Below, one piece after another: positions 25,976-34,325 of a stretch of 64,000 nt of DNA (position 1 is its first letter; each line of letters starts with the position of its first letter). The notes under the pieces were generated by a model, which was not told the origin of the DNA, did no database searches, and saw nothing but the letters and a program-made list of their open reading frames with translations. The position numbers and the translations under genes are program-made. The stretch lies in NCBI RefSeq assembly GCF_013623835.1, contig NZ_JABKDE010000002.1, forward strand, positions 62,001-126,000. Direction: 5' to 3'. The DNA is from Brevibacterium oceani (GTDB lineage Bacteria > Actinomycetota > Actinomycetes > Actinomycetales > Brevibacteriaceae).

Positions 25976-27376
25976 ATGAGCACTGCGAACATCGTTCCCG
26001 TAGGCGAACTCGGCGCCGTCCACTTCATCGGCATCGGCGGATCGGGGATGTCCGGGATCGCCCGGATCATGGTCATGAACGGAGTCACCGTCTCCGGTTC
26101 GGATGCGAAGGAATCCTCCGTCGTCGACGTCCTGCGGACGCTGGGCGCCACCGTGACGATAGGGCATTCGGCCGACAACCTCGGCGAGGCCGACACCCTC
26201 GTCATCTCCTCGGCCATCCGCAAGGACAACCCCGAACTCGTCGAGGCGGAGCGCCGCGGACTGCGCATCCTCCACCGCTCCGGGGCACTGGCCTCGCTCA
26301 TGGTCGATCGGCGGGCCGTGGCCGTGGCCGGCACCCACGGCAAGACCACGACGACGTCGATGACGACCGTGGCGCTCCAGGCCTGCGGGATCGACCCGTC
26401 CTTCGTCATCGGGGGAGTGCTGTCGACGACCGGTACGAACGCCCACCTGGGCACCGGCGACGTGTTCGTCGCCGAGGCCGACGAATCCGACGGCTCGTTC
26501 CTCCTCTACGAACCCGCGATCGGCATCCTCACCAACGTCGAAGCCGATCACCTCGACCACTACGGGACGCCGGAGAAGGTCCGTGAAGCGTTCATCGAAT
26601 TCTGCAACGGCATCCAGACCCGCGGCGGCACCATCATCGCCTGCGCCGACGACCCCGGATCCCACGACGTCGCCGCACACGCCCGCGCACAGGGCGCCGA
26701 CGTCGTCCTCTACGGAACCGCCGAGGACGCCGACATCCGCCTGCGCGACCTCGACTCCGGGATCGGCTCGCGCTTCGTCCTCGTCCTGCCCGGACGCGCA
26801 GAACCGCTGGCGGTCGAACTGCGGCAGCCGGGACTGCACAACGCGCTCAACGCCACCGCCGCAATCGCCGTGGCCGCGAGTCTCGGCGCCGACGTCGACC
26901 GAGCCGCCACCGGCCTGGCCGGCTACGGCGGCACCCGGCGTCGCTTCGAGGAACGCGGAATCGCCGCGGGCGTGCGCGTCATCGACGACTACGCTCACCA
27001 CCCCACCGAACTGCGCGCAGTGCTCAACGCCGCCCGCGGAGTCGTCACCGACGGCGGGCGAGTCTGGGCCATCTTCCAACCCCACCTGTACTCGCGGACC
27101 ATGGAGTTCCGCGAGGAGTTCGGCGAAGCCCTCGGGCTCGCCGACGAGGTCGTCGTCCTCGACGTCTTCCCCGCCAGGGAAGACCCCGTACCCGGAGTGA
27201 CCGGTGCGCTCATCGCCGACCGCGTCCCGCACGATCACGTCAGGTTCGAAGAGTCCTTCGCCGAGGCGGTCCCCTTCGTCGCCGCCCGGGTGCAGCCCGG
27301 CGACCTCGTCCTCACCTTGGGCGCCGGGGATGTGACGATCCTCGGCCCCGAGCTGCTGAGCTCCCTGGAGAGCTGA
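25976..27376 (+). CDS. murC: UDP-N-acetylmuramate:L-alanine ligase
   Basis: This 466-residue cytoplasmic ligase adds the first amino acid to UDP-MurNAc. The N-terminal motif VHFIGIGGSGMSGIA starts near residue 14. The P-loop VAGTHGKTTTTSM is near residue 118, then EADESDGSFL and NVEADHLDHYG. DDYAHHPTELRAVL and FQPHLYSRT lie in the C-domain. It follows murG by 2 bp and precedes ftsQ by 5 bp in the same operon. Confidence 0.96.
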   Translation: MSTANIVPVGELGAVHFIGIGGSGMSGIARIMVMNGVTVSGSDAKESSVVDVLRTLGATVTIGHSADNLGEADTLVISSAIRKDNPELVEAERRGLRILHRSGALASLMVDRRAVAVAGTHGKTTTTSMTTVALQACGIDPSFVIGGVLSTTGTNAHLGTGDVFVAEADESDGSFLLYEPAIGILTNVEADHLDHYGTPEKVREAFIEFCNGIQTRGGTIIACADDPGSHDVAAHARAQGADVVLYGTAEDADIRLRDLDSGIGSRFVLVLPGRAEPLAVELRQPGLHNALNATAAIAVAASLGADVDRAATGLAGYGGTRRRFEERGIAAGVRVIDDYAHHPTELRAVLNAARGVVTDGGRVWAIFQPHLYSRTMEFREEFGEALGLADEVVVLDVFPAREDPVPGVTGALIADRVPHDHVRFEESFAEAVPFVAARVQPGDLVLTLGAGDVTILGPELLSSLES

Positions 27377-27381
27377 GACCC

Positions 27382-28140
27382 ATGGCGCCACTTCCCCCGG
27401 CCCGCGCCGGCGACGACAACTCCACCGCCGACCTCACCGGGGTCATCCGCGCCCGCCGATGGCAGCTGTGGCGCACCCGGCTGACGGCCATCGGCATCGT
27501 CGTGGCCCTCATCGCCGTCGTCGCCGTTGCCTGGTTCTCACCGCTGCTGGCCCTGAAACAGGTAACCGTGAGCGGAGGCGACCTCGTCGACCACGACAAG
27601 GTCAGCGACCTCGTCCTCGACACCGAAGCCGGAACCCCGCTGCCTCAGGTGCGACCGGGAGAGGTCGAAGACGCTGTCCTCAAGGCGTTCCCGAAGGCAG
27701 CCAAAGCCTCCGTCCACTACGGCGGACCGCGGACGCTGACGATCGCGATCACCGACCGCACGCCCGTCCTCGCGATCGAGGGCTCGTCGGGCTACCGCCT
27801 CTACGACGCCGAGGCGGTCGACCTCGGCGTCGTCGACACGGCCCCGAAGAAGCTCACGGTGCTCGGTCACTCCGGCGGAGAACCCGACCGGGAGACCGTG
27901 TCCGCCGTCATCCGCTTCATGGGCAGCCTCCGTCCCGAACTGCGCCGAGCGCTGACGACGATCGAGGCGAAGGACGAGATGAGCATCAAGGGCCGCCTCG
28001 ACACCGGCGACCAGCAGGCCACGGTCGTGTTCGGTGACGACAGCGATCCCGGCCTCAAGGTCCGCACCGCGATCCAGCTGGCAGCCGAAGGTCGCACCGA
28101 GATCGACGTGTCCGTGCCCTCGGTGCCCGTGACGAACTGA
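27382..28140 (+). CDS. ftsQ: Cell division protein FtsQ
   Basis: This 252-residue bitopic membrane protein is a divisome scaffold. A short cytoplasmic N-terminus precedes a membrane helix (about residues 34-56). A POTRA domain beginning LKQVTVSGGDLVDHDKVSDL follows, then the FtsQ beta domain (APKKLTVLGHSGGEP). Position after murC and before ftsZ is the standard actinobacterial order. It ends 267 bp before ftsZ. Confidence 0.93.
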   Translation: MAPLPPARAGDDNSTADLTGVIRARRWQLWRTRLTAIGIVVALIAVVAVAWFSPLLALKQVTVSGGDLVDHDKVSDLVLDTEAGTPLPQVRPGEVEDAVLKAFPKAAKASVHYGGPRTLTIAITDRTPVLAIEGSSGYRLYDAEAVDLGVVDTAPKKLTVLGHSGGEPDRETVSAVIRFMGSLRPELRRALTTIEAKDEMSIKGRLDTGDQQATVVFGDDSDPGLKVRTAIQLAAEGRTEIDVSVPSVPVTN

Positions 28141-28306
28141 TCCAGGTGCCGACAGTGCGGCGGAGCAGCCACGTGCGACCTGGTGCCGCCCACCGCCGGT
28201 GGCCGCGGTGGGCCGCCCTGCATCCGATCGCCGAGGATTGCCTGCGTTTGGCCCCGACACACCGGGTCTGAAGTTTGGCCGAAGTCCGACACTCCGGCGA
28301 GAATGG

Positions 28307-28336
28307 TTGCAGTGGTGTTGCCCCGCCCAATAGCCT
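28307..28336 (+). promoter_or_regulatory. Candidate ftsZ promoter
   Basis: TTGCAG (28307-28312), an 18-nt spacer and TAGCCT (28331-28336) lie in the 267-bp ftsQ-ftsZ gap, about 72 nt before the start codon. The gap itself suggests ftsZ has its own promoter; this exact assignment is weak. Confidence 0.35.
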
Positions 28337-28407
28337 CAGGGCAGAGAACACAGACCGAACCCGCACGCAGAAACTGCGTGGGCAAGCGCTTGAGACGAGG
28401 AACCGAC

Positions 28408-29592
28408 TTGGCTGAATTCCCACAATCCGGAGCGGACATCAAAGTTGCCGGTACCGGCGGCGGCGGTGTCAACGCTGTTCAGAGGATGATCGACGTCGGA
28501 CTGCGCGGCGTGGAGTTCATCGCAATCAACACCGACGCCCAGGCTCTCGTCCTCTCCGATGCCGACGTGAAGCTCGAGATCGGTCGAGACCAGACCCGCG
28601 GCCTCGGCGCCGGAGCCGATCCCGAGATCGGCAAGAAGGCGGCCGAATCCTCCGAAGACGCCATCCGCGACGCCCTCGAAGGCGCCGACATGGTCTTCGT
28701 CACCGCCGGTGAAGGCGGAGGAACCGGTACCGGCGCGGCACCTGTCGTGGCTCGCGTCGCCCGCTCGCTCGGCGCCCTGACCATCGGTGTCGTCACCCGT
28801 CCGTTCACCTTCGAGGGACGACGTCGTTCCGCGCAGGCCGAAGCCGGCATCGCCGCCCTGCGCGAAGAGGTCGACACCCTCATCGTCATCCCCAACGACC
28901 GCCTGCTCTCGATCTCCGACCGGTCCGTCTCCGTCGTCGAGGCCTTCCGCTCGGCTGATGAGGTCCTGCGCTCGGGTGTCCAGGGCATCACCGACCTCAT
29001 CTCGGTGCCGGGCCTGATCAACCTCGACTTCGCCGACGTCAAGTCGGTGATGCAGGATGCCGGCACCGCGCTCATGGGCATCGGCGCCGCCACCGGCGAC
29101 GACCGCGCAGTCCAGGCCGCGGAATCCGCGATCGCCTCCCCGCTGCTGGAAGCCAGCATCGACGGCGCGCACGGAGTGCTCTTCTGCATCACCGGCGGCG
29201 GCGATCTCGGCCTGTTCGAGGTCAACGAGGCCGCACGCCTGGTTCAGGAGGCCGCGCACCCCGAGGCGAACATCATCTTCGGTGCCGTCATCGACGACAA
29301 CATCGGCGACGAATGCCGGGTGACCGTCATCGCCGCGGGCTTCGACAACACCTCTCCGAACGCCGAGATCTCCGGCGGCGTCGAGGCGATCCCGGCCGCC
29401 GTGCCCGCTGCAGCGGCCGAGGCCGACACGGAACCCGCCGTGAGCTCCGAGCCCGAGTCCGACGAAGCCGAGGAGTCCGAGCCGGCGGCACCGCGCCGCA
29501 GCGAGGAGCACCAGATCCCTGCCACGCTGCCGAACGAGCGCAGCAGCTCGAACTTCGACTCGGATCTCGATATCCCGGACTTCCTCAAGTAA
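28408..29592 (+). CDS. ftsZ: Cell division protein FtsZ
   Basis: This 394-residue tubulin-like GTPase polymerises into the Z ring. The start is a TTG at 28408 with GAGGA about 6 nt before it; the usual N-terminal context [14 protein letters not shown] follows at once. The GTP-binding loop [13 protein letters not shown] is near residue 105, and DFADVKSVM marks the T7 synergy loop region. After about residue 320 an Ala/Glu/Ser linker leads to the conserved C-terminal peptide DIPDFLK, the probable SepF-binding tail. No ftsA is present nearby, as is usual for actinobacteria. Confidence 0.97.
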   Translation: MAEFPQSGADIKVAGTGGGGVNAVQRMIDVGLRGVEFIAINTDAQALVLSDADVKLEIGRDQTRGLGAGADPEIGKKAAESSEDAIRDALEGADMVFVTAGEGGGTGTGAAPVVARVARSLGALTIGVVTRPFTFEGRRRSAQAEAGIAALREEVDTLIVIPNDRLLSISDRSVSVVEAFRSADEVLRSGVQGITDLISVPGLINLDFADVKSVMQDAGTALMGIGAATGDDRAVQAAESAIASPLLEASIDGAHGVLFCITGGGDLGLFEVNEAARLVQEAAHPEANIIFGAVIDDNIGDECRVTVIAAGFDNTSPNAEISGGVEAIPAAVPAAAAEADTEPAVSSEPESDEAEESEPAAPRRSEEHQIPATLPNERSSSNFDSDLDIPDFLK

Positions 29593-29593
29593 C

Positions 29594-30352
29594 ATGCTGC
29601 GCTCGAGGTTCGTCATCCCGGGCAGACGGACTGCCCATGTCGCCTTCACCGACAGGCACGGCGGGTACTCGACGGGGGACTTCTCCTCGTTCAACCTCGC
29701 CCGCCACGTCGGCGACGATGACGAACTCGTCGCGGCCAACCGCGCCGCTCTCGCTCAGGTCCTCGGCCTCAGCGGTGAGCGGCTGGCGTTCGTCTCCCAG
29801 GTCCATGGAACCGAAGTGCGGACGATCAGCGACGAGCGGGAACTGCGAGCAGAACCCGTCGAAGCCGACGCCCAACTGACGACGCTGACCGGGATCGGTC
29901 TGGCGATCATGGTCGCCGACTGCACCCCGGTCATGCTCGCCGATGCCGAGGCCGGCATCATCGCCGCCGTCCACGCGGGCCGTCCCGGGATGGCCGCCGG
30001 CATCGTCCCTGCCACCGTCGATCGGATGCGCAGCCTCGGTGCGGGCGACATCCATGCGGTCATCGGACCCTCGGTGTGCCCCCGCTGCTATGAGGTGCCT
30101 GCCGAACTGCGTGACGAGGTCGCCGCAGTCGAACCCGTGGCCGCCTCGGTGTCGGTGACGGGAACACCCGCCCTCGATGTCGCCGGGGCGGTGGCCGAGC
30201 AGCTGCGGCGGGCCGACGTGACCATCGATCATTTCTCACGGACCTGTACGAAGGAATCCGAGGATCTTTTCTCCTACCGCGGAGCACAGCGGACGGGTCG
30301 GTTCGCCGGAATCATCTGGCTGCAGGAAGAAAACACCACGACACACCCATAG
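29594..30352 (+). CDS. pgeF: YfiH/PgeF family multicopper-oxidase-like protein
   Basis: This 252-residue protein of the DUF152/laccase-domain family has the metal-site residues seen as FVSQVHGTEV, VADCTPVML, VHAGRPG and GPSVCPRCYEV. Members have purine nucleoside phosphorylase and adenosine deaminase activity, and E. coli YfiH/PgeF corrects misincorporated L-Ser in peptidoglycan precursors. It starts 1 bp after the ftsZ stop, so it is co-transcribed. The gene often found next in this order, the PLP-binding YggS, is missing here. Confidence 0.88.
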   Translation: MLRSRFVIPGRRTAHVAFTDRHGGYSTGDFSSFNLARHVGDDDELVAANRAALAQVLGLSGERLAFVSQVHGTEVRTISDERELRAEPVEADAQLTTLTGIGLAIMVADCTPVMLADAEAGIIAAVHAGRPGMAAGIVPATVDRMRSLGAGDIHAVIGPSVCPRCYEVPAELRDEVAAVEPVAASVSVTGTPALDVAGAVAEQLRRADVTIDHFSRTCTKESEDLFSYRGAQRTGRFAGIIWLQEENTTTHP

Positions 30353-30428
30353 GACTCACCCGCCCATCCGCCCACGTGCGATAGTTTGGCGACAGGTGAG
30401 CAAGTGCCGAAGGCCGAGGAGCTAAGAC

Positions 30429-30953
30429 ATGTCAGCAATCAAGAAGACGCTGGAATACCTGGGTTTCGTCGAAGAAGAGGACGAGACCGTCGATCGTCAT
30501 GAGACCGATCGTCGCGAACCCGCCCACCGTGACCGCGAAGTCGTCGAGACCTACGACGAGGTCGACGAGCACGACGAACCCGAGTCGGCAGGCGACCGCG
30601 CGCCGGCTCCGGTGACGCCGATCCACCCGTCGCCGATCCGTCCCGTAGACACCCCGGCTCCAGGAACCTCAATGAATCGCATCAGGACCATCCACCCCCG
30701 CAGCTACAACGATGCCATGGTCATCGGTTCGGCCTTCCGCGAGGGCACCCCCGTGATCATGAATCTCTCGGAGATGGACGAGAACAACTCGAAGCGCCTC
30801 GTCGACTTCTCCGCCGGACTGATCTTCGGTCTGCACGGATCCATCGAACGCGTGACGAACAAGGTCTTCCTGCTCACCCCTGAGAACATCGAGGTCGCCG
30901 GCGAGACCGAGACCGACTCGGATTCGCAGGCGAGCTTCTTCAACCAGAGCTGA
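30429..30953 (+). CDS. sepF: Cell division protein SepF
   Basis: This is a 174-residue FtsZ membrane anchor. An N-terminal amphipathic segment ([13 protein letters not shown]) is followed by an acidic and Pro-rich linker to about residue 85. The SepF core follows with [27 protein letters not shown] and [10 protein letters not shown]. It lies after ftsZ-pgeF and before yggT, the usual place. GAGGAGCTAAGAC provides the ribosome site. The protein should bind the FtsZ C-terminal peptide. Confidence 0.94.
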   Translation: MSAIKKTLEYLGFVEEEDETVDRHETDRREPAHRDREVVETYDEVDEHDEPESAGDRAPAPVTPIHPSPIRPVDTPAPGTSMNRIRTIHPRSYNDAMVIGSAFREGTPVIMNLSEMDENNSKRLVDFSAGLIFGLHGSIERVTNKVFLLTPENIEVAGETETDSDSQASFFNQS

Positions 30954-31046
30954 ACGGGCAGAGGACCACTCTCAACTCCTCTTCAGCTCGGGCCGATAGG
31001 CTGGGGCTTCCACACTCAAGCAGCAAGGAAGGCGCGAGGGACCCAC

Positions 31047-31346
31047 GTGGCCATCATCTTCTACATCCTCGGCACGGCACTGAGCCTCTATGTCTATGTT
31101 CTCCTGGCACGCGTCGTCCTCGACCTCGTCCAGGTCTTCTCCCGTGATTGGAAGCCGAGCGGGTTCCTCCTCGTCCTCGCCGAGATCGTCTACACGCTCA
31201 CCGATCCTCCGCTGAAACTGCTGCGCAAGGTGATCCCGCCGCTGCGCCTGGGTCAGGTCTCCCTCGACCTCGGCTTCATCGTCCTGCTCATCGGCATCCA
31301 GATCATCGCCTCGGTGTTCTTCAACCTCTCCCGCACGACGATGTGA
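31047..31346 (+). CDS. YggT family membrane protein
   Basis: This 99-residue protein has two membrane helices (about residues 3-26 and 70-93). The intervening loop contains TDPPLKLLRKVIPPLRLG, the YggT signature. The GTG start at 31047 follows GCGAGGG. YggT genes sit between sepF and divIVA in many Gram-positive bacteria and are implicated in division or osmotic response; the molecular role is not established. Confidence 0.9.
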   Translation: MAIIFYILGTALSLYVYVLLARVVLDLVQVFSRDWKPSGFLLVLAEIVYTLTDPPLKLLRKVIPPLRLGQVSLDLGFIVLLIGIQIIASVFFNLSRTTM

Positions 31347-31425
31347 ACCGGGCGCCGATCGCCTGAGGGGGTCGGCTCTGTCTGATCGATGGTGATCCGT
31401 GCGGTTCGCTCGAGAGTGAACGGTC

Positions 31426-31461
31426 CGGTTCGATCGATTCGGACGGTTCGACCGATTCGGA
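31426..31461 (+). repeat. 18-bp tandem repeat
   Basis: CGGTTCGATCGATTCGGA and CGGTTCGACCGATTCGGA are directly adjacent. Confidence 0.7.
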
Positions 31462-31720
31462 TGGGGCGGGCGCGTTCGGCGGGGTCAGGCGCGTGCGGCC
31501 GGGCGGGTCAGGTGGGTTCGCGCAGATCGGCGGGGCCACCTCGGCGGGTGAGACATTCCCGGCCTCATTCGCGCCGGAATTCCCGCGAATGATTTCCGGG
31601 AATTGTTTGGGCGGATTGCCCATAAGTCGTGAATATGATCACGAGAATTGGCCGCCGGTGCGCTCGGGTTGTTAGCCTCGGGGAGGAAATAATCGTCATC
31701 GAATACGTGACACGCCACTA

Positions 31721-31749
31721 CTGCACGACAAAACTGCAGGTGTTACGCT
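31721..31749 (+). promoter_or_regulatory. Candidate divIVA promoter
   Basis: CTGCAC, a 17-nt spacer and TACGCT with an upstream TGT lie about 68 nt before the divIVA ATG. An overlapping GCTAAT is an alternative -10. Confidence 0.3.
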
Positions 31750-31816
31750 AATGTGACGTTGAAGCCGTCCTTCGGGGCGGCTGCGTAATGAATGTAGATC
31801 GACCGAAGGTGACCTC

Positions 31817-32635
31817 ATGGCGCTCACGCCTGAAGACGTAGTAAACAAGCGGTTCCAGCATGTGAAGTTCCGCGACGGGTACGACCAGGATGAAGTCGAC
31901 GATTTCCTTGACGAGGTCGTCGTTGAGATCCGTCGGCTCTACCAGGAGAACGACGAACTGCGTCAGAAGCTCTCCACCGCCGAACAGCGCGTGAAGGAAC
32001 TCGAAGCAGGCGGCGCCTCCTCGGCTCCGGCTCAGGACATCGACGCCACGCAGGCCATGCCTGCCGCAGTGCCTGCTCCGGAGGAGAAGGCCGAGGCACC
32101 CGAGCCGAAGGAAGCTCCTGCTGCTCCGGCTCCGGTCGAAGACACCCAGGCGTCCGCGCCGGTCGTCAAGGAAGCCGCCCCGGCTCCGCAGGACAACTCT
32201 GCGAACACCGCATCGTCGGCCGCTCCTGCTGTGGGTGCCGGTGGTGCCGCAGGCGCCGGACTCGGCGCAGCCGTGGCCGGTGGCGACGGAGACGCACACG
32301 GTCTCATCGCTCTGGCTCAGCGCGTTCACGATGAGCACGTTGCCGAAGGTGAGCGCAAGCGCGACGAACTCATCAAGGGCGCTGAGAAGGAAGCCGCCGA
32401 CATCGTCGGCAAGGCCGAGAGCAAGCGCGACGAGACTCTGTCGACCCTCGAGTCGCAGAAGTCGACGCTCGAGCGGTCGATCGATCAGCTCTCGAACTTC
32501 GAGCGCCAGTACCGCACGCGTCTCAAGAGCTACCTCAACGACCAGCTGCGCGACCTCGAGAACTCCACGAGCCTGGCTCCGGAGACCCTCGACGGAAACG
32601 GCCCGCTGGGTGGTTCCTCGAGCCACAAGCTCTGA
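31817..32635 (+). CDS. divIVA: DivIVA/Wag31 polar growth protein
   Basis: This 272-residue coiled-coil protein marks poles and division sites and directs polar wall growth. The N-terminal lipid-binding domain has FRDGYDQDEVDDFLDEV near residue 20. A first coiled coil is followed by an Ala/Pro/Glu linker (about residues 75-150), then a second long coiled coil (GERKRDELIKGAEKEA onward). In mycobacteria Wag31 is essential and phosphorylated by PknA/PknB. A strong hairpin follows the gene. Confidence 0.95.
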   Translation: MALTPEDVVNKRFQHVKFRDGYDQDEVDDFLDEVVVEIRRLYQENDELRQKLSTAEQRVKELEAGGASSAPAQDIDATQAMPAAVPAPEEKAEAPEPKEAPAAPAPVEDTQASAPVVKEAAPAPQDNSANTASSAAPAVGAGGAAGAGLGAAVAGGDGDAHGLIALAQRVHDEHVAEGERKRDELIKGAEKEAADIVGKAESKRDETLSTLESQKSTLERSIDQLSNFERQYRTRLKSYLNDQLRDLENSTSLAPETLDGNGPLGGSSSHKL

Positions 32636-32653
32636 TCTGCACCACACTGCGAC

Positions 32654-32689
32654 CGAGGTCCGGGAACTCCGATGAGTTCCCGGACCTCG
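32654..32689 (+). terminator. Strong hairpin after divIVA
   Basis: A perfect 16-bp stem (CGAGGTCCGGGAACTC) with a CGAT loop starts 19 nt after the stop. Only a short T-containing tail follows. Confidence 0.75.
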
Positions 32690-32721
32690 CTTATGTGTGC
32701 GCAGCCCCAGGGGCGGTGGAC

Positions 32722-32727
32722 TAGAAT
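32722..32727 (+). promoter_or_regulatory. Candidate -10 box (TAGAAT) for lspA
   Basis: TAGAAT is followed by exactly 7 nt and the ATG at 32735, which points to a leaderless lspA mRNA and decides the start over the ATG at 32726. Confidence 0.5.
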
Positions 32728-32734
32728 GAACCGA

Positions 32735-33271
32735 ATGAACGACCCTGCCCCACGGGCGAAGAGACCGCGTGCGCTCATGTTGGCGCTGCTGTTCTCGATA
32801 GCAGCCATCGTCCTGGTCATCGACCAGTTCACGAAGTTCCTCGCCGTCAGCTTCCTCGAAGGGCAGCCGCCCCTCCGTGTCATCGGATCGCTGGCCGGAT
32901 TCACCTTCTACCGGAATCCCGGAGCCGCGCTCGGACTCGGCGCGGGTGTGACCTGGGTGTTTCCGCTCATCGCCATCGGCGTGTTCGCGGCGATCCTCGT
33001 GCTCTCACGCAAGCTCGGCTCGCGCACCTGGGCGATCGGCCTCGGTCTGCTGCTCGGCGGGCTCTTCGGCAACCTCGTCGACCGCCTGTTCCGGGAGCCG
33101 TCGTTCCTGCACGGTGCCGTGGTCGACTTCATCGATCTCTCGCTGTTCATCTGCAACGTCGCCGACATCGCGATCTCGGCCGCAGCGGTCACCCTCGTCG
33201 TGGCCAGCCTCAAGGGCATCGAGATCGACGGCTCAGACTCCACCCGCGCAAAAGAGGACTCCCATGACTGA
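32735..33271 (+). CDS. lspA: Lipoprotein signal peptidase (signal peptidase II)
   Basis: This 178-residue membrane aspartyl protease removes signal peptides from diacylglyceryl-modified prolipoproteins. It has four membrane helices. Catalytic Asp residues lie in GNLVDR and in NVADIAIS, and the conserved FYRNPGAA loop is present. Likely clients in this window are the lipoproteins at 4497 and 46812. An upstream ATG at 32726 lies inside the proposed -10 box, so 32735 is preferred. The gene overlaps the next by 8 nt. Confidence 0.93.
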   Translation: MNDPAPRAKRPRALMLALLFSIAAIVLVIDQFTKFLAVSFLEGQPPLRVIGSLAGFTFYRNPGAALGLGAGVTWVFPLIAIGVFAAILVLSRKLGSRTWAIGLGLLLGGLFGNLVDRLFREPSFLHGAVVDFIDLSLFICNVADIAISAAAVTLVVASLKGIEIDGSDSTRAKEDSHD

Positions 33272-34187
33272 ACGCTCCATTCTCGTCCCCGAAGGCCTCG
33301 ACGGGCAGCGTGTGGACGCTGCGATGTCGAAGCTGCTGGGACTCTCACGCACCGCCGCCGCAGACATCTGCGCCGACGGGGGAGTGCAGATGTCCGGTCG
33401 GCCCGTCATCAAATCCGATCGCGTCATCGCCGGGGAGCGCCTCGACATCATGATGCCCGAGCCCAGGCGGCCCCTCGAGGTCGTCGCCGACCCTGTGCCG
33501 GGAATGCGGATCGTCCACGACGAGGACGCCTTCGTCGTCGTCGACAAGCCCGTCGGCGTCGCCGCTCATCCGGCCCTCGGCTGGACCGGACCGACCGTCG
33601 TCGGCGGACTCGCCGCCGCCGGCTTCCGGATCGCGACCTCCGGTGCCCCCGAGCGGCAGGGCATCGTCCAGCGCCTCGACGTCGGCACATCCGGTCTGAT
33701 GGTGATTGCGAAGAGCGAATACGCCTACAGCGTGCTCAAGCGCGCGTTCAAGGAACGCACCGTGGAGAAGACGTATCACGCTGTGGTCCAAGGCCTGCCC
33801 GACCCCGTGCTCGGCACGATCGACGCCCCGATCGCCCGCCACCCCAAGCACGACGGGCTCTACGCCGTGCGCACCGGCGGGAAGAACGCGATCACCCACT
33901 ACGAGGTGCTCGAGGCCCATCGTCGGGCCGCACTCGTCGAGGTCCACCTCGAGACAGGACGGACGCACCAGATCCGCGTCCACTTCTCCGCCACCAAGCA
34001 TCCCTGCGTCGGCGACCTGCCCTACGGCGCCGATCCCGTGCTCGCGAAGGAACTCGGCCTGGAGCGGCAGTGGCTGCATGCCGTCAAGCTCGGCTTCCAC
34101 CACCCCGACACGCAGAAGTGGGTGGAATTCGAAAGCGGATATCCCGAGGATCTGCAGACTGCGATCGACCTCATCCGCCCGAACTGA
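33264..34187 (+). CDS. RluA-family 23S rRNA pseudouridine synthase
   Basis: This 307-residue enzyme has an N-terminal S4 RNA-binding domain (GQRVDAAMSKLLGLSRTAA) and a catalytic domain. The active-site Asp is D139 in QRLDVGTSG; the usual HRLD is QRLD here. TGRTHQIRVH and the KPVGVAAHP motif are also present. Order after lspA is typical for RluD, which modifies helix 69 of 23S rRNA, but RluA subtypes cannot be separated by eye. It overlaps lspA by 8 nt, so the two are co-translated. Confidence 0.92.
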   Translation: MTERSILVPEGLDGQRVDAAMSKLLGLSRTAAADICADGGVQMSGRPVIKSDRVIAGERLDIMMPEPRRPLEVVADPVPGMRIVHDEDAFVVVDKPVGVAAHPALGWTGPTVVGGLAAAGFRIATSGAPERQGIVQRLDVGTSGLMVIAKSEYAYSVLKRAFKERTVEKTYHAVVQGLPDPVLGTIDAPIARHPKHDGLYAVRTGGKNAITHYEVLEAHRRAALVEVHLETGRTHQIRVHFSATKHPCVGDLPYGADPVLAKELGLERQWLHAVKLGFHHPDTQKWVEFESGYPEDLQTAIDLIRPN

Positions 34188-34325
34188 GCTGCTTGGGCAC
34201 CGTCCGCGGGCGATGAGCAGACACGCCGATGGTGCCGAGAGCAACAGTCGGTGAAGGGCCGTCGACGGGCGTCGATGGACTAAGCTGGGTGGGCAACACA
34301 GGCCACATCAGGAAGGCGGCTGCCC

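Larger units (their letters stand above)
31347..31816. other. 470-bp intergenic region between yggT and divIVA
   Basis: No gene is supported. It holds two tandem 18-bp copies (31426-31443 and 31444-31461; one mismatch), then a GC-rich stretch, then an 8-bp hairpin at 31578-31604 (AATTCCCG). The AT-richer last 150 bp probably contains the divIVA promoter. Confidence 0.55.
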
